From: Actinomadura rupiterrae
GTDB taxonomy: Bacteria; Actinomycetota; Actinomycetes; Streptosporangiales; Streptosporangiaceae
Direction of reading: 5' to 3'
DNA: 64,000 nt
Assembly: GCF_024172125.1 (NCBI RefSeq)
Contig: NZ_JAMZEA010000006.1
Location: 620,001-684,000, forward strand
Numbering within the stretch: position 1 is the stretch's first letter; each line of letters opens with the position of its first letter. The notes below the pieces were generated by a model. It made no database searches. It was not told where the DNA came from and saw nothing but the letters and a program-made list of their open reading frames with translations. Positions 17,170 to 25,514 of the stretch are shown in pieces. A program made the position numbers and the translations under genes.

Positions 17170-17961
17170 TCAGCTGAGCCGCCGGTACCGGCGGACGGCG
17201 AGGGGCAGCGTGACCGCCGTGATCACGAGCGGCCAGGCGAGCGCGAGCAGGAGCGCGTGCTCGCCGGGCCAGGAGTGGGCCTCCCATCCGGGCTGGCCGA
17301 ACAGGTCGCGGCACGCCGTGACCGTCGCCGACAGCGGGTTCCACTCGGCGATCGCGCCCAGCCAGTCCGGCATCGTGGCGGGGTCGACCATCGCGCTGGA
17401 CAGGAACCCGACCGGCCAGACCAGCACCTGGATCACCATCACCGACTCCGGGCCCTTGGCGAGCAGGCCGAGCCAGACACCCGCCCACACCAGCGCGGCG
17501 CGCAGCAGGAGCAGCAGCCCGAACCCGGCCAGCGCCCGGCCGGCCCCCTCGTGCCAGCGCCAGCCGACCGCCAGCCCGCAGACGATCATGACGGCGAGCG
17601 CGAGCGCCGCGTCCACCAGGTCGGCGGCGCAGCGGCCGGCGACCGGCGCGGACGCCGACAGCGGCAGCGCGCGGAACCGGTCGGTGATGCCGCGCGAGGC
17701 GTCCGCGGCGATCGCCGTGAACGTGTTCTCCAGGCCGAACGCCATGGTCAGGGCGAACATCCCCGGCATGATGAACTCGCGGTAGTCCCCGCCCGGCGCG
17801 TCCATCTGGCCGCCGAACAGGTAGCCCATCATCAGCACGAGCATCACCGGGAAGGCGAGCGCGGCGACCAGGGCGCCCGGCCTCCGCATCCGGCGCTCCA
17901 GCTCCCGGACGGTCATCGTCCAGGCGTCCAGTACCGTCCAGCGCAGCGTCGCCGCGGTCAT
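17170..17961 (-). CDS. ABC-2 type transporter permease (DrrB-like)
   Basis: 263 residues with about six membrane segments (for instance ALVAALAFPVMLVLMMGYLFGG, AGFGLLLLLRAALVWAGVWLGLLA and a last one before VRRYRRLS). The central EFIMPGMFALTMAFG is typical of ABC-2 exporters of the daunorubicin-resistance DrrB group. It forms the membrane channel partnered by the ATPase encoded immediately upstream, with ATGA stop/start overlap (17958-17961), so translation is coupled. It probably exports a hydrophobic compound or drug; the substrate is unknown. Confidence 0.9.
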   Translation of the reverse strand: MTAATLRWTVLDAWTMTVRELERRMRRPGALVAALAFPVMLVLMMGYLFGGQMDAPGGDYREFIMPGMFALTMAFGLENTFTAIAADASRGITDRFRALPLSASAPVAGRCAADLVDAALALAVMIVCGLAVGWRWHEGAGRALAGFGLLLLLRAALVWAGVWLGLLAKGPESVMVIQVLVWPVGFLSSAMVDPATMPDWLGAIAEWNPLSATVTACRDLFGQPGWEAHSWPGEHALLLALAWPLVITAVTLPLAVRRYRRLS

Positions 17962-18911
17962 CGCAGGGCCTCCTCGGGCTTCTCGGAACGGTCGGTGAGG
18001 CGCAGGAACACCTCGTCGAGGGTCGGGCGGCGGACGCCGATGTCGGCGACGGCGACGCGCGCGTCCTCCAGGGCGCGCAGCGTCTCCGACAGCGCGGCGA
18101 CCCGGTCGGTGACCGGCACGGACACCCGCAGCGCGTCCTCGTCCGCGTCGGGCCGGGCCCCGGCGGCGCGCTCCACGGCGGCGGACGCGGCGGCCAGGTC
18201 GCCGGGATCGGCGATCACCACGTCCAGGCGGTCGCCGCCGAGCTCGGCCTTCAGGTCGTCCGGCGTCCCGGACGCGATCACTCTGCCGTGGTCGATCACC
18301 GACACGGCGTCCGCGAGCCGGTCGGCCTCCTCCAGGTACTGCGTCGTGAGCAGGACGGTCGTGCCGCTCCCCGCCAGATCCCGGACGGTCCGCCAGACCT
18401 CGGCGCGGGCGCGCGGGTCGAGGCCGGTGGTCGGCTCGTCCAGGAAGAGCACCTCGGGGGCGAGCAGCATCCCGGCGGCGAGGTCGAGGCGGCGGCGCAT
18501 CCCGCCGGAGTAGGTCCCGGCGGGACGGTCCGCCGCCTCGGCGAGGCCGAACGAGTCGAGCAGCTCGTCCGCGCGGCGGCGGGCGGCGCGGCGGGACAGG
18601 TGGGCGAGCCGTCCGAACATCACCAGGTTGCGGCGCCCGGTCAGCACCTCGTCCACGGCCGTGTGCTGGCCGACCAGCCCGATGCGCGTGCGCACGAGGG
18701 CCGCCTCGCGGACGACGTCGTGCCCGGCGACCTCGGCCCGGCCGCCGTCCGGGCGGGCGAGCGTGGCGAGGATCCGGACGGTCGTCGACTTGCCCGCCCC
18801 GTTCGGGCCGAGCAGCCCGTGCACGGTCCCGGCGCGGACCTCCAGGTCGAGCCCGTCCAGCGCCGCGGTCTCGCCGAAGCGCTTCCGCAGCCCCTCGATC
18901 ACCACATTCAT
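17958..18911 (-). CDS. ABC transporter ATP-binding protein (DrrA-like)
   Basis: 317 residues. Walker A GPNGAGKST at 35-43, signature YSGGMRRR, Walker B VLFLDEPTTGLD, and the DrrA-type C-terminal extension ending RRPTLDEVFLRLTD. It energises the DrrB-like permease encoded just downstream. It is transcribed divergently from a TetR gene, and the 97 bp between carries two matching palindromes, the first only 15 bp from this start. Repression by the TetR, lifted by a drug-like ligand, is the expected arrangement. Confidence 0.93.
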   Translation of the reverse strand: MNVVIEGLRKRFGETAALDGLDLEVRAGTVHGLLGPNGAGKSTTVRILATLARPDGGRAEVAGHDVVREAALVRTRIGLVGQHTAVDEVLTGRRNLVMFGRLAHLSRRAARRRADELLDSFGLAEAADRPAGTYSGGMRRRLDLAAGMLLAPEVLFLDEPTTGLDPRARAEVWRTVRDLAGSGTTVLLTTQYLEEADRLADAVSVIDHGRVIASGTPDDLKAELGGDRLDVVIADPGDLAAASAAVERAAGARPDADEDALRVSVPVTDRVAALSETLRALEDARVAVADIGVRRPTLDEVFLRLTDRSEKPEEALR

Positions 18912-18925
18912 CGGACCTCCAACTC

Positions 18926-18973
18926 TGTACGGCGTACAGAACTACTCTGCCACACTTTTCCGTACGCCGTACA
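18926..18973. promoter_or_regulatory. Paired palindromic operators between the exporter and TetR genes
   Basis: TGTACGGCGTACA (18926-18938) and CGTACGCCGTACA (18961-18973) are near-identical 13-bp palindromes with centres 35 bp apart. The first is close to the drrA start, the second 35 bp before the tetR start. A typical layout for autoregulation plus control of the exporter. Confidence 0.85.
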
Positions 18974-19007
18974 AAGTTTTTCCTCCCGAAGGCGTCGTTC
19001 TGCGAGG

Positions 19008-19790
19008 ATGGGGAGGGTGACGACCGAGTACACCGGTGCCGGCGATCCGCGCCGCAGCCTGGAGCTGCTCTGGGGCGTGCAGGACGAGCCGGACCGGCTG
19101 CGCCGCGGGCCGCGCCCGAAGCTGACCGCCGCGCAGATCGTCGGGCGCGCCCTGGAGATCGCCGACGCGGACGGCCTGGACGCCGTCTCGATCCGCCGGA
19201 TCGCCGACGACCTCGGCGTCTCCCCGATGTCGATCTACACCTACGTGCCGGGCAAGGCCGAGCTGCTCGACGCCATGCTCGACCGCACGGTGGGCGAGAT
19301 CGTCCCGCCCGGCGACGAGCCGCCCGGATGGCGCGAGCGGGTCACCCACGTCGCGCGCGAGAACTGGCGGATCTACCACCGGCACCCGTGGCTGCTGCAG
19401 GTCGCGACCGCCCGCCCGCCGCTCGGCCCGCATCTGCTCGACAAGTACGAGAACGAGCTGCGCACGGTCGAGGGCCTCGGCCTCACCGACATCGAGATGG
19501 ACTCGGCCATCGCCCTGATCAACGGCCTCGCCGAGAGCGCCGCGCGGACGTCGGTGAACCGCGCCCAGGCCGAGCGCCGCAGCGGCCTCACCGACGAGCA
19601 GTGGTGGGAGGCGACCGCGCCCTTCCTGGAGAAGCACGCCGACCCGGCCCGCTACCCCCTCGGCACCCGCGTCGGCACGGCGGCGAGCGAGGCGTACGGC
19701 TCGGCGGTCGGGCCCGAGCAATCCTTCGAGTTCGGCCTCGCCCGCATCCTGGACGGTATCGAGGTCCTGATCGCCTCCCGCCGCACCTAG
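19008..19790 (+). CDS. TetR family repressor, tetracycline-repressor-like C-terminus
   Basis: About 260 residues. Helix-turn-helix at about 40-85: LTAAQIVGRALEIADADGLDAVSIRRIADDLGVSPMSIYTYV. The C-terminal ligand domain is of the TetR_C class. Start candidates are ATG 19008 and GTG 19017; GGGGAGG touches the GTG directly, so neither is ideal and a leaderless message is possible. It is divergent from drrAB, with the two TGTACG-type palindromes between. It most likely represses itself and the exporter. Confidence 0.9.
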   Translation: MGRVTTEYTGAGDPRRSLELLWGVQDEPDRLRRGPRPKLTAAQIVGRALEIADADGLDAVSIRRIADDLGVSPMSIYTYVPGKAELLDAMLDRTVGEIVPPGDEPPGWRERVTHVARENWRIYHRHPWLLQVATARPPLGPHLLDKYENELRTVEGLGLTDIEMDSAIALINGLAESAARTSVNRAQAERRSGLTDEQWWEATAPFLEKHADPARYPLGTRVGTAASEAYGSAVGPEQSFEFGLARILDGIEVLIASRRT

Positions 19791-19832
19791 CCCCCGTTCA
19801 GCGGGGCAGGTCAGCGACGGCCGGTGAGGTGT

Positions 19833-22358
19833 TCAGCGGCGGGGGTTGGCGCGGCGGGTCGGGGCGGCCTGGGTCGGGTCGTCCGGCCAGGGGTGGCGCG
19901 GGTAGCGTCCGCGCAGCTCGGCCCGGACGGCCTTGTACCCGTCGCGCCAGAACGAGGCCAGGTCGGACGTCACGGCGGCCGGACGCCCCGCCGGTGAGAG
20001 CAGGTGCACCACGAGCGGGACGCGGCCGCCGGCGATGCGCGGCGCCTCGTCCCAGCCGACAAGCTCCTGGAGCTTGACCGCAAGCACGGGGTGGTCGCCC
20101 GAGTAGTCCACGCGGACGCGCGAGCCGGACGGCACCTCCACCCGTTCGGGCGCGAGGTCGTCCAGCCGCGCGGCGCATTCCCAGGGCAGCGACCCGCGCA
20201 GCGCCGCGACCACGTCGATCTTCGCCAGGTCGGCGCGCCGCCGCGCCCCGGACGCGGCGATCCAGGCCCCGGCCTGCTCGGCCAGCGCCGCGTCGTCCAT
20301 GGCGGGCCAAGGTTCGCCCAGCTCGCGGTGCAGGAACGCGAGCCGCTCGCGCAGTGCGTTCGCCGCCTCGCTCCACCGGAGCAGCGCCGCTCCCTCGGTC
20401 CGGAGTCCTTCTTGCAGCGCCGCGCGCAGGAGGTCCGGGTCGGGATCGCGGAGCGGGCGCGCCGCCAGCTCGATCGCGCCGAGCCGCTCGACCCGCCGCG
20501 CGACGACGTCCCCGTCCCGCCAGGCCACCTCCTCGCCGGCGCGCAGGAGCGGCCCGGCGGCCTTCCGGGCGATGTCCTCGTCGATCACCACGGCCTGCCG
20601 CACGCGGGCCGACGCCGCCCCGGCCGGACGGTCCGCCACCGCTACCGCCAGCCACTCGGCCCGTGCCGCGCTCAGCGCGGACGCGTCGAGCAGATCGGCC
20701 CCGGTCCCCGACGCCATCAGGTACCCGCTCCCCCGCCGCCGGGCCACGCGTTCCGGAAACGCCAGGCCGACCACGAGGCCCGCGACCGAATCGTCCCCCT
20801 GGACCCGAGGGTTCGCGCGGGGCGCCGCTTCCGGCGGCTGGACGGCCCTCTGGAGGCGCTGGGCCTCCTCTCGCCAGCGGGCGGCGTGCGCATCGGCGGG
20901 CGGTCCTTCGCGGCGGAGGCGCCGCCAGACCGCCGTCAGATCGTCGGACGCGCCGGGCGGCGGCGGTTCGCTGAGCAGCGCGACGACCTGCGCGGCCGGA
21001 CGCGCGCCCACGGCGGACGCGCCGTCCAGCAACGCGCGGGCGAGGCGCGGATGGACGCCGACGCCCGCGAGCCGCCCGCCCCGATCGGTCACGCGGCCGT
21101 CCGCGTCGGTCGCGCCGAGCGCGGTCAGGGTCGCTCGGGCCGCCGACAGTGCGGCCTCGGGCGGCGGGTCGAGCAGCGCCAGGCCGCTCGCCGACGGATC
21201 GCCCCAGCAGGCGGCCTGGAGCGCGAACGCGGTGAGGTCGGCGAGCTCGATCTCCGGACGCGGACGGGCCGCCAGCCGGTCCTGCTCGGCCTGCGTCCAG
21301 CAGCGGTAGACCGCGCCGGGGGCCTCGCGTCCGGCGCGCTGGTCGGCGGCGGCGCGCGAGACCCGGACGGTCACCAGCGCGCCGAGCCCGCGCGCGTGGT
21401 CGGTGCGCGGCTCGCGGACCAGCCCGGCGTCCACGACGATCCGGACGCCCGGGACGGTCAGGCTCGACTCGGCCACCGAGGTCGCCAGGACCACGCGGCG
21501 CCGGCCGCCGGCCGGGGCGAGCACGGCGTCCTGGACGGCTGCGGGCGCCTGCCCGTGCACCTGGAGGACATCCGCACCCAGCCCGCCGAGCATCCCGGCG
21601 ACGCGGGCGATCTCGCCGACGCCGGGCAGGAAGCAGAGCACGTCGCCGCCGCGCTCGTCCAGCGCCCGCCGGACGGTCCCGGCGACGTGCGCGAGCAGCG
21701 CGGGATCGACGCGCATGCCGTGAGGCGGCCTGACGGGACGCTCCGGCGGCGCCCACACCACGTCCACGGGATGCAGGACGGCCTCGGCCTCGACGACCGG
21801 GGCAGGCGTGCCGTCCTCGCGGCCGAGCAGGTCGGCCCACGGGCCGGTGTCGGCGGTAGCGGACGCCGCGACGATCCGCAGGTCGGGACGGAGCGTGGCC
21901 CGGACGTCCAGGAGGAACGCGAGCGTGGTGTCGGCGTCCAGATGCCGTTCGTGGCATTCGTCCAGGATGACCGTGCCGATGCCGTCCAGCTCCGGGTCGT
22001 CCTGGAGCCACTGGAGCAGCACGCCCGTCGTCAGGACCTCCACCGCCTCACCGCGCCGCCGCTCGCCGCGGATCGTCAGGCCGACGCGCCCGCCGACCTT
22101 CTCGCCCAGCAGCCATGCCATGCGCCGCGCGGCGGCCCGGGCGGCGAGGCGGCGCGGTTCGAGGACGACGACCCGTCCGGCCTGCGGTTTCGCGTCCTCG
22201 ATCAGCCCGGCCAGGGCGAGCGGGACGTACGTGGTCTTGCCGGTGCCGGGCGGAGCCGCGAGGACGGCGACGCCGCGCTCGTCCAGCGCCCGGAGCAGGG
22301 CGGGGACGACGTGCCGGACGGGCAGTCCGGCGAGGGCGGCGCGGCGGTCGGCGTGCAT
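19833..22358 (-). CDS. hrpB: ATP-dependent helicase HrpB
   Basis: 841 residues, full length for HrpB. Helicase motifs in order: Walker A APPGTGKTT at 35-43, the DEAH-type box as DECH at 133-136, SAT at 166-168, then motif VI in the second RecA domain (QRAGREAPGAVYR). The HrpB-specific C-terminal region follows and ends SDLASFWRDGYKAVRAELRGRYPRHPWPDDP, a hallmark of the family. Its role in bacteria is poorly defined, probably RNA remodelling. It is a single gene, convergent with the TetR gene; no clear ribosome site precedes ATG 22358. Confidence 0.95.
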   Translation of the reverse strand: MHADRRAALAGLPVRHVVPALLRALDERGVAVLAAPPGTGKTTYVPLALAGLIEDAKPQAGRVVVLEPRRLAARAAARRMAWLLGEKVGGRVGLTIRGERRRGEAVEVLTTGVLLQWLQDDPELDGIGTVILDECHERHLDADTTLAFLLDVRATLRPDLRIVAASATADTGPWADLLGREDGTPAPVVEAEAVLHPVDVVWAPPERPVRPPHGMRVDPALLAHVAGTVRRALDERGGDVLCFLPGVGEIARVAGMLGGLGADVLQVHGQAPAAVQDAVLAPAGGRRRVVLATSVAESSLTVPGVRIVVDAGLVREPRTDHARGLGALVTVRVSRAAADQRAGREAPGAVYRCWTQAEQDRLAARPRPEIELADLTAFALQAACWGDPSASGLALLDPPPEAALSAARATLTALGATDADGRVTDRGGRLAGVGVHPRLARALLDGASAVGARPAAQVVALLSEPPPPGASDDLTAVWRRLRREGPPADAHAARWREEAQRLQRAVQPPEAAPRANPRVQGDDSVAGLVVGLAFPERVARRRGSGYLMASGTGADLLDASALSAARAEWLAVAVADRPAGAASARVRQAVVIDEDIARKAAGPLLRAGEEVAWRDGDVVARRVERLGAIELAARPLRDPDPDLLRAALQEGLRTEGAALLRWSEAANALRERLAFLHRELGEPWPAMDDAALAEQAGAWIAASGARRRADLAKIDVVAALRGSLPWECAARLDDLAPERVEVPSGSRVRVDYSGDHPVLAVKLQELVGWDEAPRIAGGRVPLVVHLLSPAGRPAAVTSDLASFWRDGYKAVRAELRGRYPRHPWPDDPTQAAPTRRANPRR

Positions 22359-22780
22359 CCGTCCAGTGTGGCGGGCCCCGCCGAGCGCCGCGAACCGGCT
22401 CGGCGCGGGGCCTGCCGAGCGCCGCGAACCGGCTCGGCGCGCGCCCTTCCGCGGGCGGCGGGCCGGGCCGCGGCGGGTTTCACGGAGCGCCGCGAACCGG
22501 GCACCCAGCGCCGACTGTGAGCAGGATCACGCCCGCGAAACAGGACCCGAGCCTTGCGGCGATAGTTTCACCGAGCATTTCGCCATTCCCCGGTAGAACG
22601 TTCTAAACCCAAGGTCAAGAGCCGACAGGAGAACCTACGGCAGAAGTTCCCCGACGCAATATCTCTTGCACTTCGGTAGCGAATCCGCCTCACTTCCCTC
22701 ACCCGGTGAAGGGCTGTCGCAATCTCCCGGGTATCTCCATAATCGGTGTCGTCACCGCAGGTGTGAGGGAGGGGACGGCG
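22359..22780. other. 422-bp divergent intergenic region with hairpins and a 12-bp palindrome
   Basis: Next to hrpB are two REP-like hairpins (22381-22437) with a third partial copy near 22484. A perfect palindrome TAGAACGTTCTA lies at 22594-22605. From about 22520 to 22760 the base composition is less GC-rich than around it, as expected of a promoter region for the NERD gene. No gene seen. Confidence 0.5.
22381..22437. repeat. Two REP-like hairpin repeats upstream of hrpB
   Basis: CCGAGC at 22381-22386 and 22415-22420 each pairs with GCTCGG at 22398-22403 and 22432-22437 around an identical GCCGCGAACCG loop. Period 34 bp. A truncated third copy, GAGCGCCGCGAACCGG, lies near 22485. Confidence 0.8.
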
Positions 22781-23542
22781 ATGGGCGGCAGCTCCATCTA
22801 TCTTCGCGACAGGACGGCGTTCACCGGTGGTACCCCGCAGGCCGTGTACGCGGAGCTCTGGGAACGCGGACGAAAGACCCGGCTACGGAACCGCATCATA
22901 TTCGCCGTGCTGACGCTCATTCTGTGCGGCGCCCTCGTGAACGCCGTGTTCGGAATCATGACGGCCGTCCTGGTGACAGTTCTGGACTTCTACTTCCACT
23001 GGCGCGGCTACAACGCCTCCAGCGTGTGGCGGCGCGGGCTGCGCGGCGAGCACCGCACCGACCGGCTGCTCCGGCACACCCTGGAGCGGCGCGGGCACCG
23101 CGTGATCCACGCGCGGACCGTCCCGGGCCACGAGCAGGCCGACGAGATCCTCGTCGGGCCAGGCGGGGTCTGGCTGATCCACAACGAGGCGTGGCATCCC
23201 GACACCGAGATCGCCCCGTACGGCGGCAAGCTGTTCGTGGACGGCCGCACCCAGTCCAAGCTCATGGCACGGCTGACCGGCTCCGCCGAGACCGTCGCGC
23301 GGCTGCTCAGCGAGGAGACCGGCGAGGAGGTGACCGTCCGGCCGCTGCTGATCGTGCACGGCGGACGGCTCGCCCGCGCCCCCTTCGAGGCCGACGGCGT
23401 CGTCTTCGCGACGCCGCTGCGGATGCTGCGATGGATCCGCAGGAACCCCACCGCCGACCACTCCGCCGAGCAGGTGGAGACGCTCGCCCGCGCCGCCGTC
23501 CACGCGCTGCCTATCGGCCGCCGCACGATGACCGCCGCGTGA
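22781..23542 (+). CDS. Membrane-anchored NERD (nuclease-related) domain protein
   Basis: 253 residues from ATG 22781, preceded by GGGAGGGG. Residues about 39-72 form one or two membrane segments. The rest is a NERD domain: the RGLRGEHRTDRLLRHTLERRGHRV opening and DEILVGPGGVWLIHNEAW core match the fold related to restriction-type nucleases. Stand-alone NERD proteins are widespread and mostly uncharacterised. The domain is expected in the cytoplasm on the basis of the basic flank RGRKTRLRNR. Active-site residues look partly conserved; activity is uncertain. Confidence 0.8.
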   Translation: MGGSSIYLRDRTAFTGGTPQAVYAELWERGRKTRLRNRIIFAVLTLILCGALVNAVFGIMTAVLVTVLDFYFHWRGYNASSVWRRGLRGEHRTDRLLRHTLERRGHRVIHARTVPGHEQADEILVGPGGVWLIHNEAWHPDTEIAPYGGKLFVDGRTQSKLMARLTGSAETVARLLSEETGEEVTVRPLLIVHGGRLARAPFEADGVVFATPLRMLRWIRRNPTADHSAEQVETLARAAVHALPIGRRTMTAA

Positions 23543-23741
23543 GGCGCGGGTGAGCCACCGCCGCCCGGAGGCCGCCGGACCCCGTCCGGACGGCCCCGGC
23601 GAGGACCCCGGGGAGGGGGTTCGCGGTGTGCGGGGCGGCCGCTTCGACCCGGACGACCTCCCGGGTCGGGCCGCTCCGCGCGCCGCCCACACCGCCCCGA
23701 AGGCGCCGCTGGACGCGCGTCCGCCGTCCGGCCCCCAGGTG

Positions 23742-24212
23742 TCAGGCGGTGTGGGGAGCGTCCTCGGACGAGTCGGAGGACGCAGCGACACCCGCGGCGG
23801 CGGTGCCGTCCGTCCGGGAGGTGCGCCGCAGCCAGACGAGCCCGATGACCGGCAGGACGAGCGGCACGAACCCGTAGCCGCGCCCGAACCCGGACCATAC
23901 GGTCGCGTCCGGGAACGCGGACGCGTCGACGAGGCTGAGCGTCCCGACGACGAGCACGCCGAGCAGTTCCACCGAGCACGCGGCGACGGCGATCCGCCGG
24001 GACGTCCGGCCGCCGAGCGCCAGCGCCACCGTCGCCAGGACGTAGATGACCGCGGCGACGGCCGACAGCAGGTAGGCGACCGGGGCCTCGGAGAACTTGG
24101 TGCCGATCTGCACCCCGGCACGCGCGCCGGCCGCCAGCGCGAACAGCGCGTAGACGGCGACGAGCAGCCGCCCCGGCCCGCTCCGCGTGGTCGCTCCAGG
24201 ACGCTCAGGCAT
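23742..24212 (-). CDS. Integral membrane protein, unknown function (second of a pair)
   Basis: 156 residues with four predicted membrane helices: LLVAVYALFALAAGARA, YLLSAVAAVIYVLATVALAL, VAACSVELLGVLVVGTLSLV and FVPLVLPVIGLVWL. The motif between helices 3 and 4 (DATVWSGFGRGYGFVPL) is a good anchor for homologue searches. The tail is Ser/Ala/Asp-rich and cytoplasmic. Its start overlaps the end of the upstream gene by 8 bp, so the two are co-translated. No function recognised. Confidence 0.82.
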   Translation of the reverse strand: MPERPGATTRSGPGRLLVAVYALFALAAGARAGVQIGTKFSEAPVAYLLSAVAAVIYVLATVALALGGRTSRRIAVAACSVELLGVLVVGTLSLVDASAFPDATVWSGFGRGYGFVPLVLPVIGLVWLRRTSRTDGTAAAGVAASSDSSEDAPHTA

Positions 24213-24570
24213 GGGTCCCCGTCCAGATCTGGTTCATACGGACGATCATGATCGCGACGGCCAGGCAGGCCACGACGATCACGCCGGGCCCGTAGCGGGA
24301 CCGTTCGAGCAGCCCCCACCCCGCGCCCGCGGGCGGGATCAGCAGGATCGCGAGCAGGTAGCCGACGAACGTCGCCGAGCTGTGCGGCCCCTCGCCGCCC
24401 GACAGCTTCAAGAACCCGACCACGGCCTGCGTGACCAGCAGGACCTCGAGCACCCCGAGCGCGACCAGGTGCGGCACCTGCATCGCCTGGTCCCGCCAGG
24501 CCGTCCACAGGCTGTACGCGGCGGCGAGCAGGGACACCGCGATGATCGCGTAGCCCAAGGTGGTCGTCAT
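24205..24570 (-). CDS. Integral membrane protein, unknown function (first of a pair)
   Basis: 121 residues, four hydrophobic helices with short loops (GYAIIAVSLLAAAYSLWTAW, LVALGVLEVLLVTQAVVGFL, FVGYLLAILLIPPAGAGWGL, VIVVACLAVAIMIVRM). ATG 24570. It overlaps the next gene by 8 bp and forms a two-gene unit. This pair looks like a conserved actinobacterial membrane module, but I cannot name it. Confidence 0.82.
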   Translation of the reverse strand: MTTTLGYAIIAVSLLAAAYSLWTAWRDQAMQVPHLVALGVLEVLLVTQAVVGFLKLSGGEGPHSSATFVGYLLAILLIPPAGAGWGLLERSRYGPGVIVVACLAVAIMIVRMNQIWTGTHA

Positions 24571-24622
24571 AGACCCCCAAGAGTACTACGCGCTGTAGAA
24601 CTTCCCGCCGGGCCGCGTCCCC

Positions 24623-24670
24623 TTCAGGGGGGTTCGAGGCGGCCCGTTCAGGGGGGTTCGAGGCGGCCCG
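24623..24670. repeat. 24-bp perfect tandem duplication
   Basis: TTCAGGGGGGTTCGAGGCGG plus CCCG occurs twice without change (24623-24646 and 24647-24670), ending 15 bp before the phosphatase start. It fills the intergenic gap and probably holds part of the phosphatase promoter. Confidence 0.95.
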
Positions 24671-24685
24671 CCCGAACGTGGGATC

Positions 24686-25393
24686 ATGTCCGCTGTGAAG
24701 GTGCTGGAGTGGCTGAACCTGACCCGGCACGGTGAGAGCACCGCCAACGTCGCCTGGCGCACCGCGCACGAGCGCGGCGCGGAGGAGAGCGGCATCACCG
24801 AGCGCGACGCGGACGTCCCGCTGTCGGAGCTCGGCCGCGCCCAGGCCGAGGGCCTCGGCCGCTGGCTCGCCGCCCGGCCCACCGACGAGCGCCCTACGCT
24901 GGTCTACTCGTCCCCGTTCCGGCGCGCGCTCGACACCGCCCGGATCGCGCTCGCCCAGACCCCGTTCGACCTGCCCGTCCAGATCGACGAGCGGCTCCGC
25001 GACCGCGACCAGGGCATCCTGGAGGGACTCACCGGAGCGGGCATCAAGCGCCGGCACCCCGAGGAGTTCGAGCGCAAGCTCAAGCTCGGCAAGTTCTACT
25101 ACCGCCCGCCCGCCGGCGAGTCCTGGGCCGACCTGGCGCTGCGCCTGCGCTCCTTCTACCGCGATCTGACCGTGGACGCGGCGGGCAAGCGCGTCCTGGT
25201 CGTCGCGCACGACGCCATCGTGGTCACCACCCGCTACCTGGTCGAGGGCCTCACCGAGCAGGAGGTCCTGGAGATCGAGAAGGACCCGATCGCCAACGCC
25301 TCCATGACCCGCTGGCGCCGCGGCGGCGACCGCCTCACCCCCGTCGTCTACAACGACGTAGCCCACCTCTCCGAAATGTCCCCCGCCACCTGA
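24686..25393 (+). CDS. Histidine phosphatase superfamily protein (phosphoglycerate-mutase-like)
   Basis: 235 residues. The catalytic RHGE is at 14-17 (His15 is phosphorylated), YSSPFRRALDTA follows, and the second catalytic histidine is in VVAHDAIV near 175. Residues EILIEGLTGAGIKRRHPEEFERKLKLGKFYYRPPAGESWAD-like spacing (about 110-150) matches broad-specificity phosphatases rather than glycolytic mutases. Cytoplasmic. The start ATG 24686 follows the duplicated 24-bp element. Substrate unknown. Confidence 0.92.
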   Translation: MSAVKVLEWLNLTRHGESTANVAWRTAHERGAEESGITERDADVPLSELGRAQAEGLGRWLAARPTDERPTLVYSSPFRRALDTARIALAQTPFDLPVQIDERLRDRDQGILEGLTGAGIKRRHPEEFERKLKLGKFYYRPPAGESWADLALRLRSFYRDLTVDAAGKRVLVVAHDAIVVTTRYLVEGLTEQEVLEIEKDPIANASMTRWRRGGDRLTPVVYNDVAHLSEMSPAT

Positions 25394-25514
25394 CCCTCCC
25401 CGGACCGGTCAGGGCCTCCGCAGGACTGGGCCACAGGTCCGGCGGGCGAGCCATAGGTCCCGCAGAGTCGGGCCACAGGTTCCGCGGGTTCAGGCACGCG
25501 TTCCGGGGATTCGG

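Noticed and set aside
20004..22520. An 838-codon plus-strand frame opposite hrpB
   Set aside because: Antisense shadow; hrpB is complete on the minus strand.
22594..22605. TAGAACGTTCTA as a LexA (SOS) box
   Set aside because: Actinobacterial SOS boxes have GAAC and GTTC separated by 4 bp; here they abut, so it does not match.
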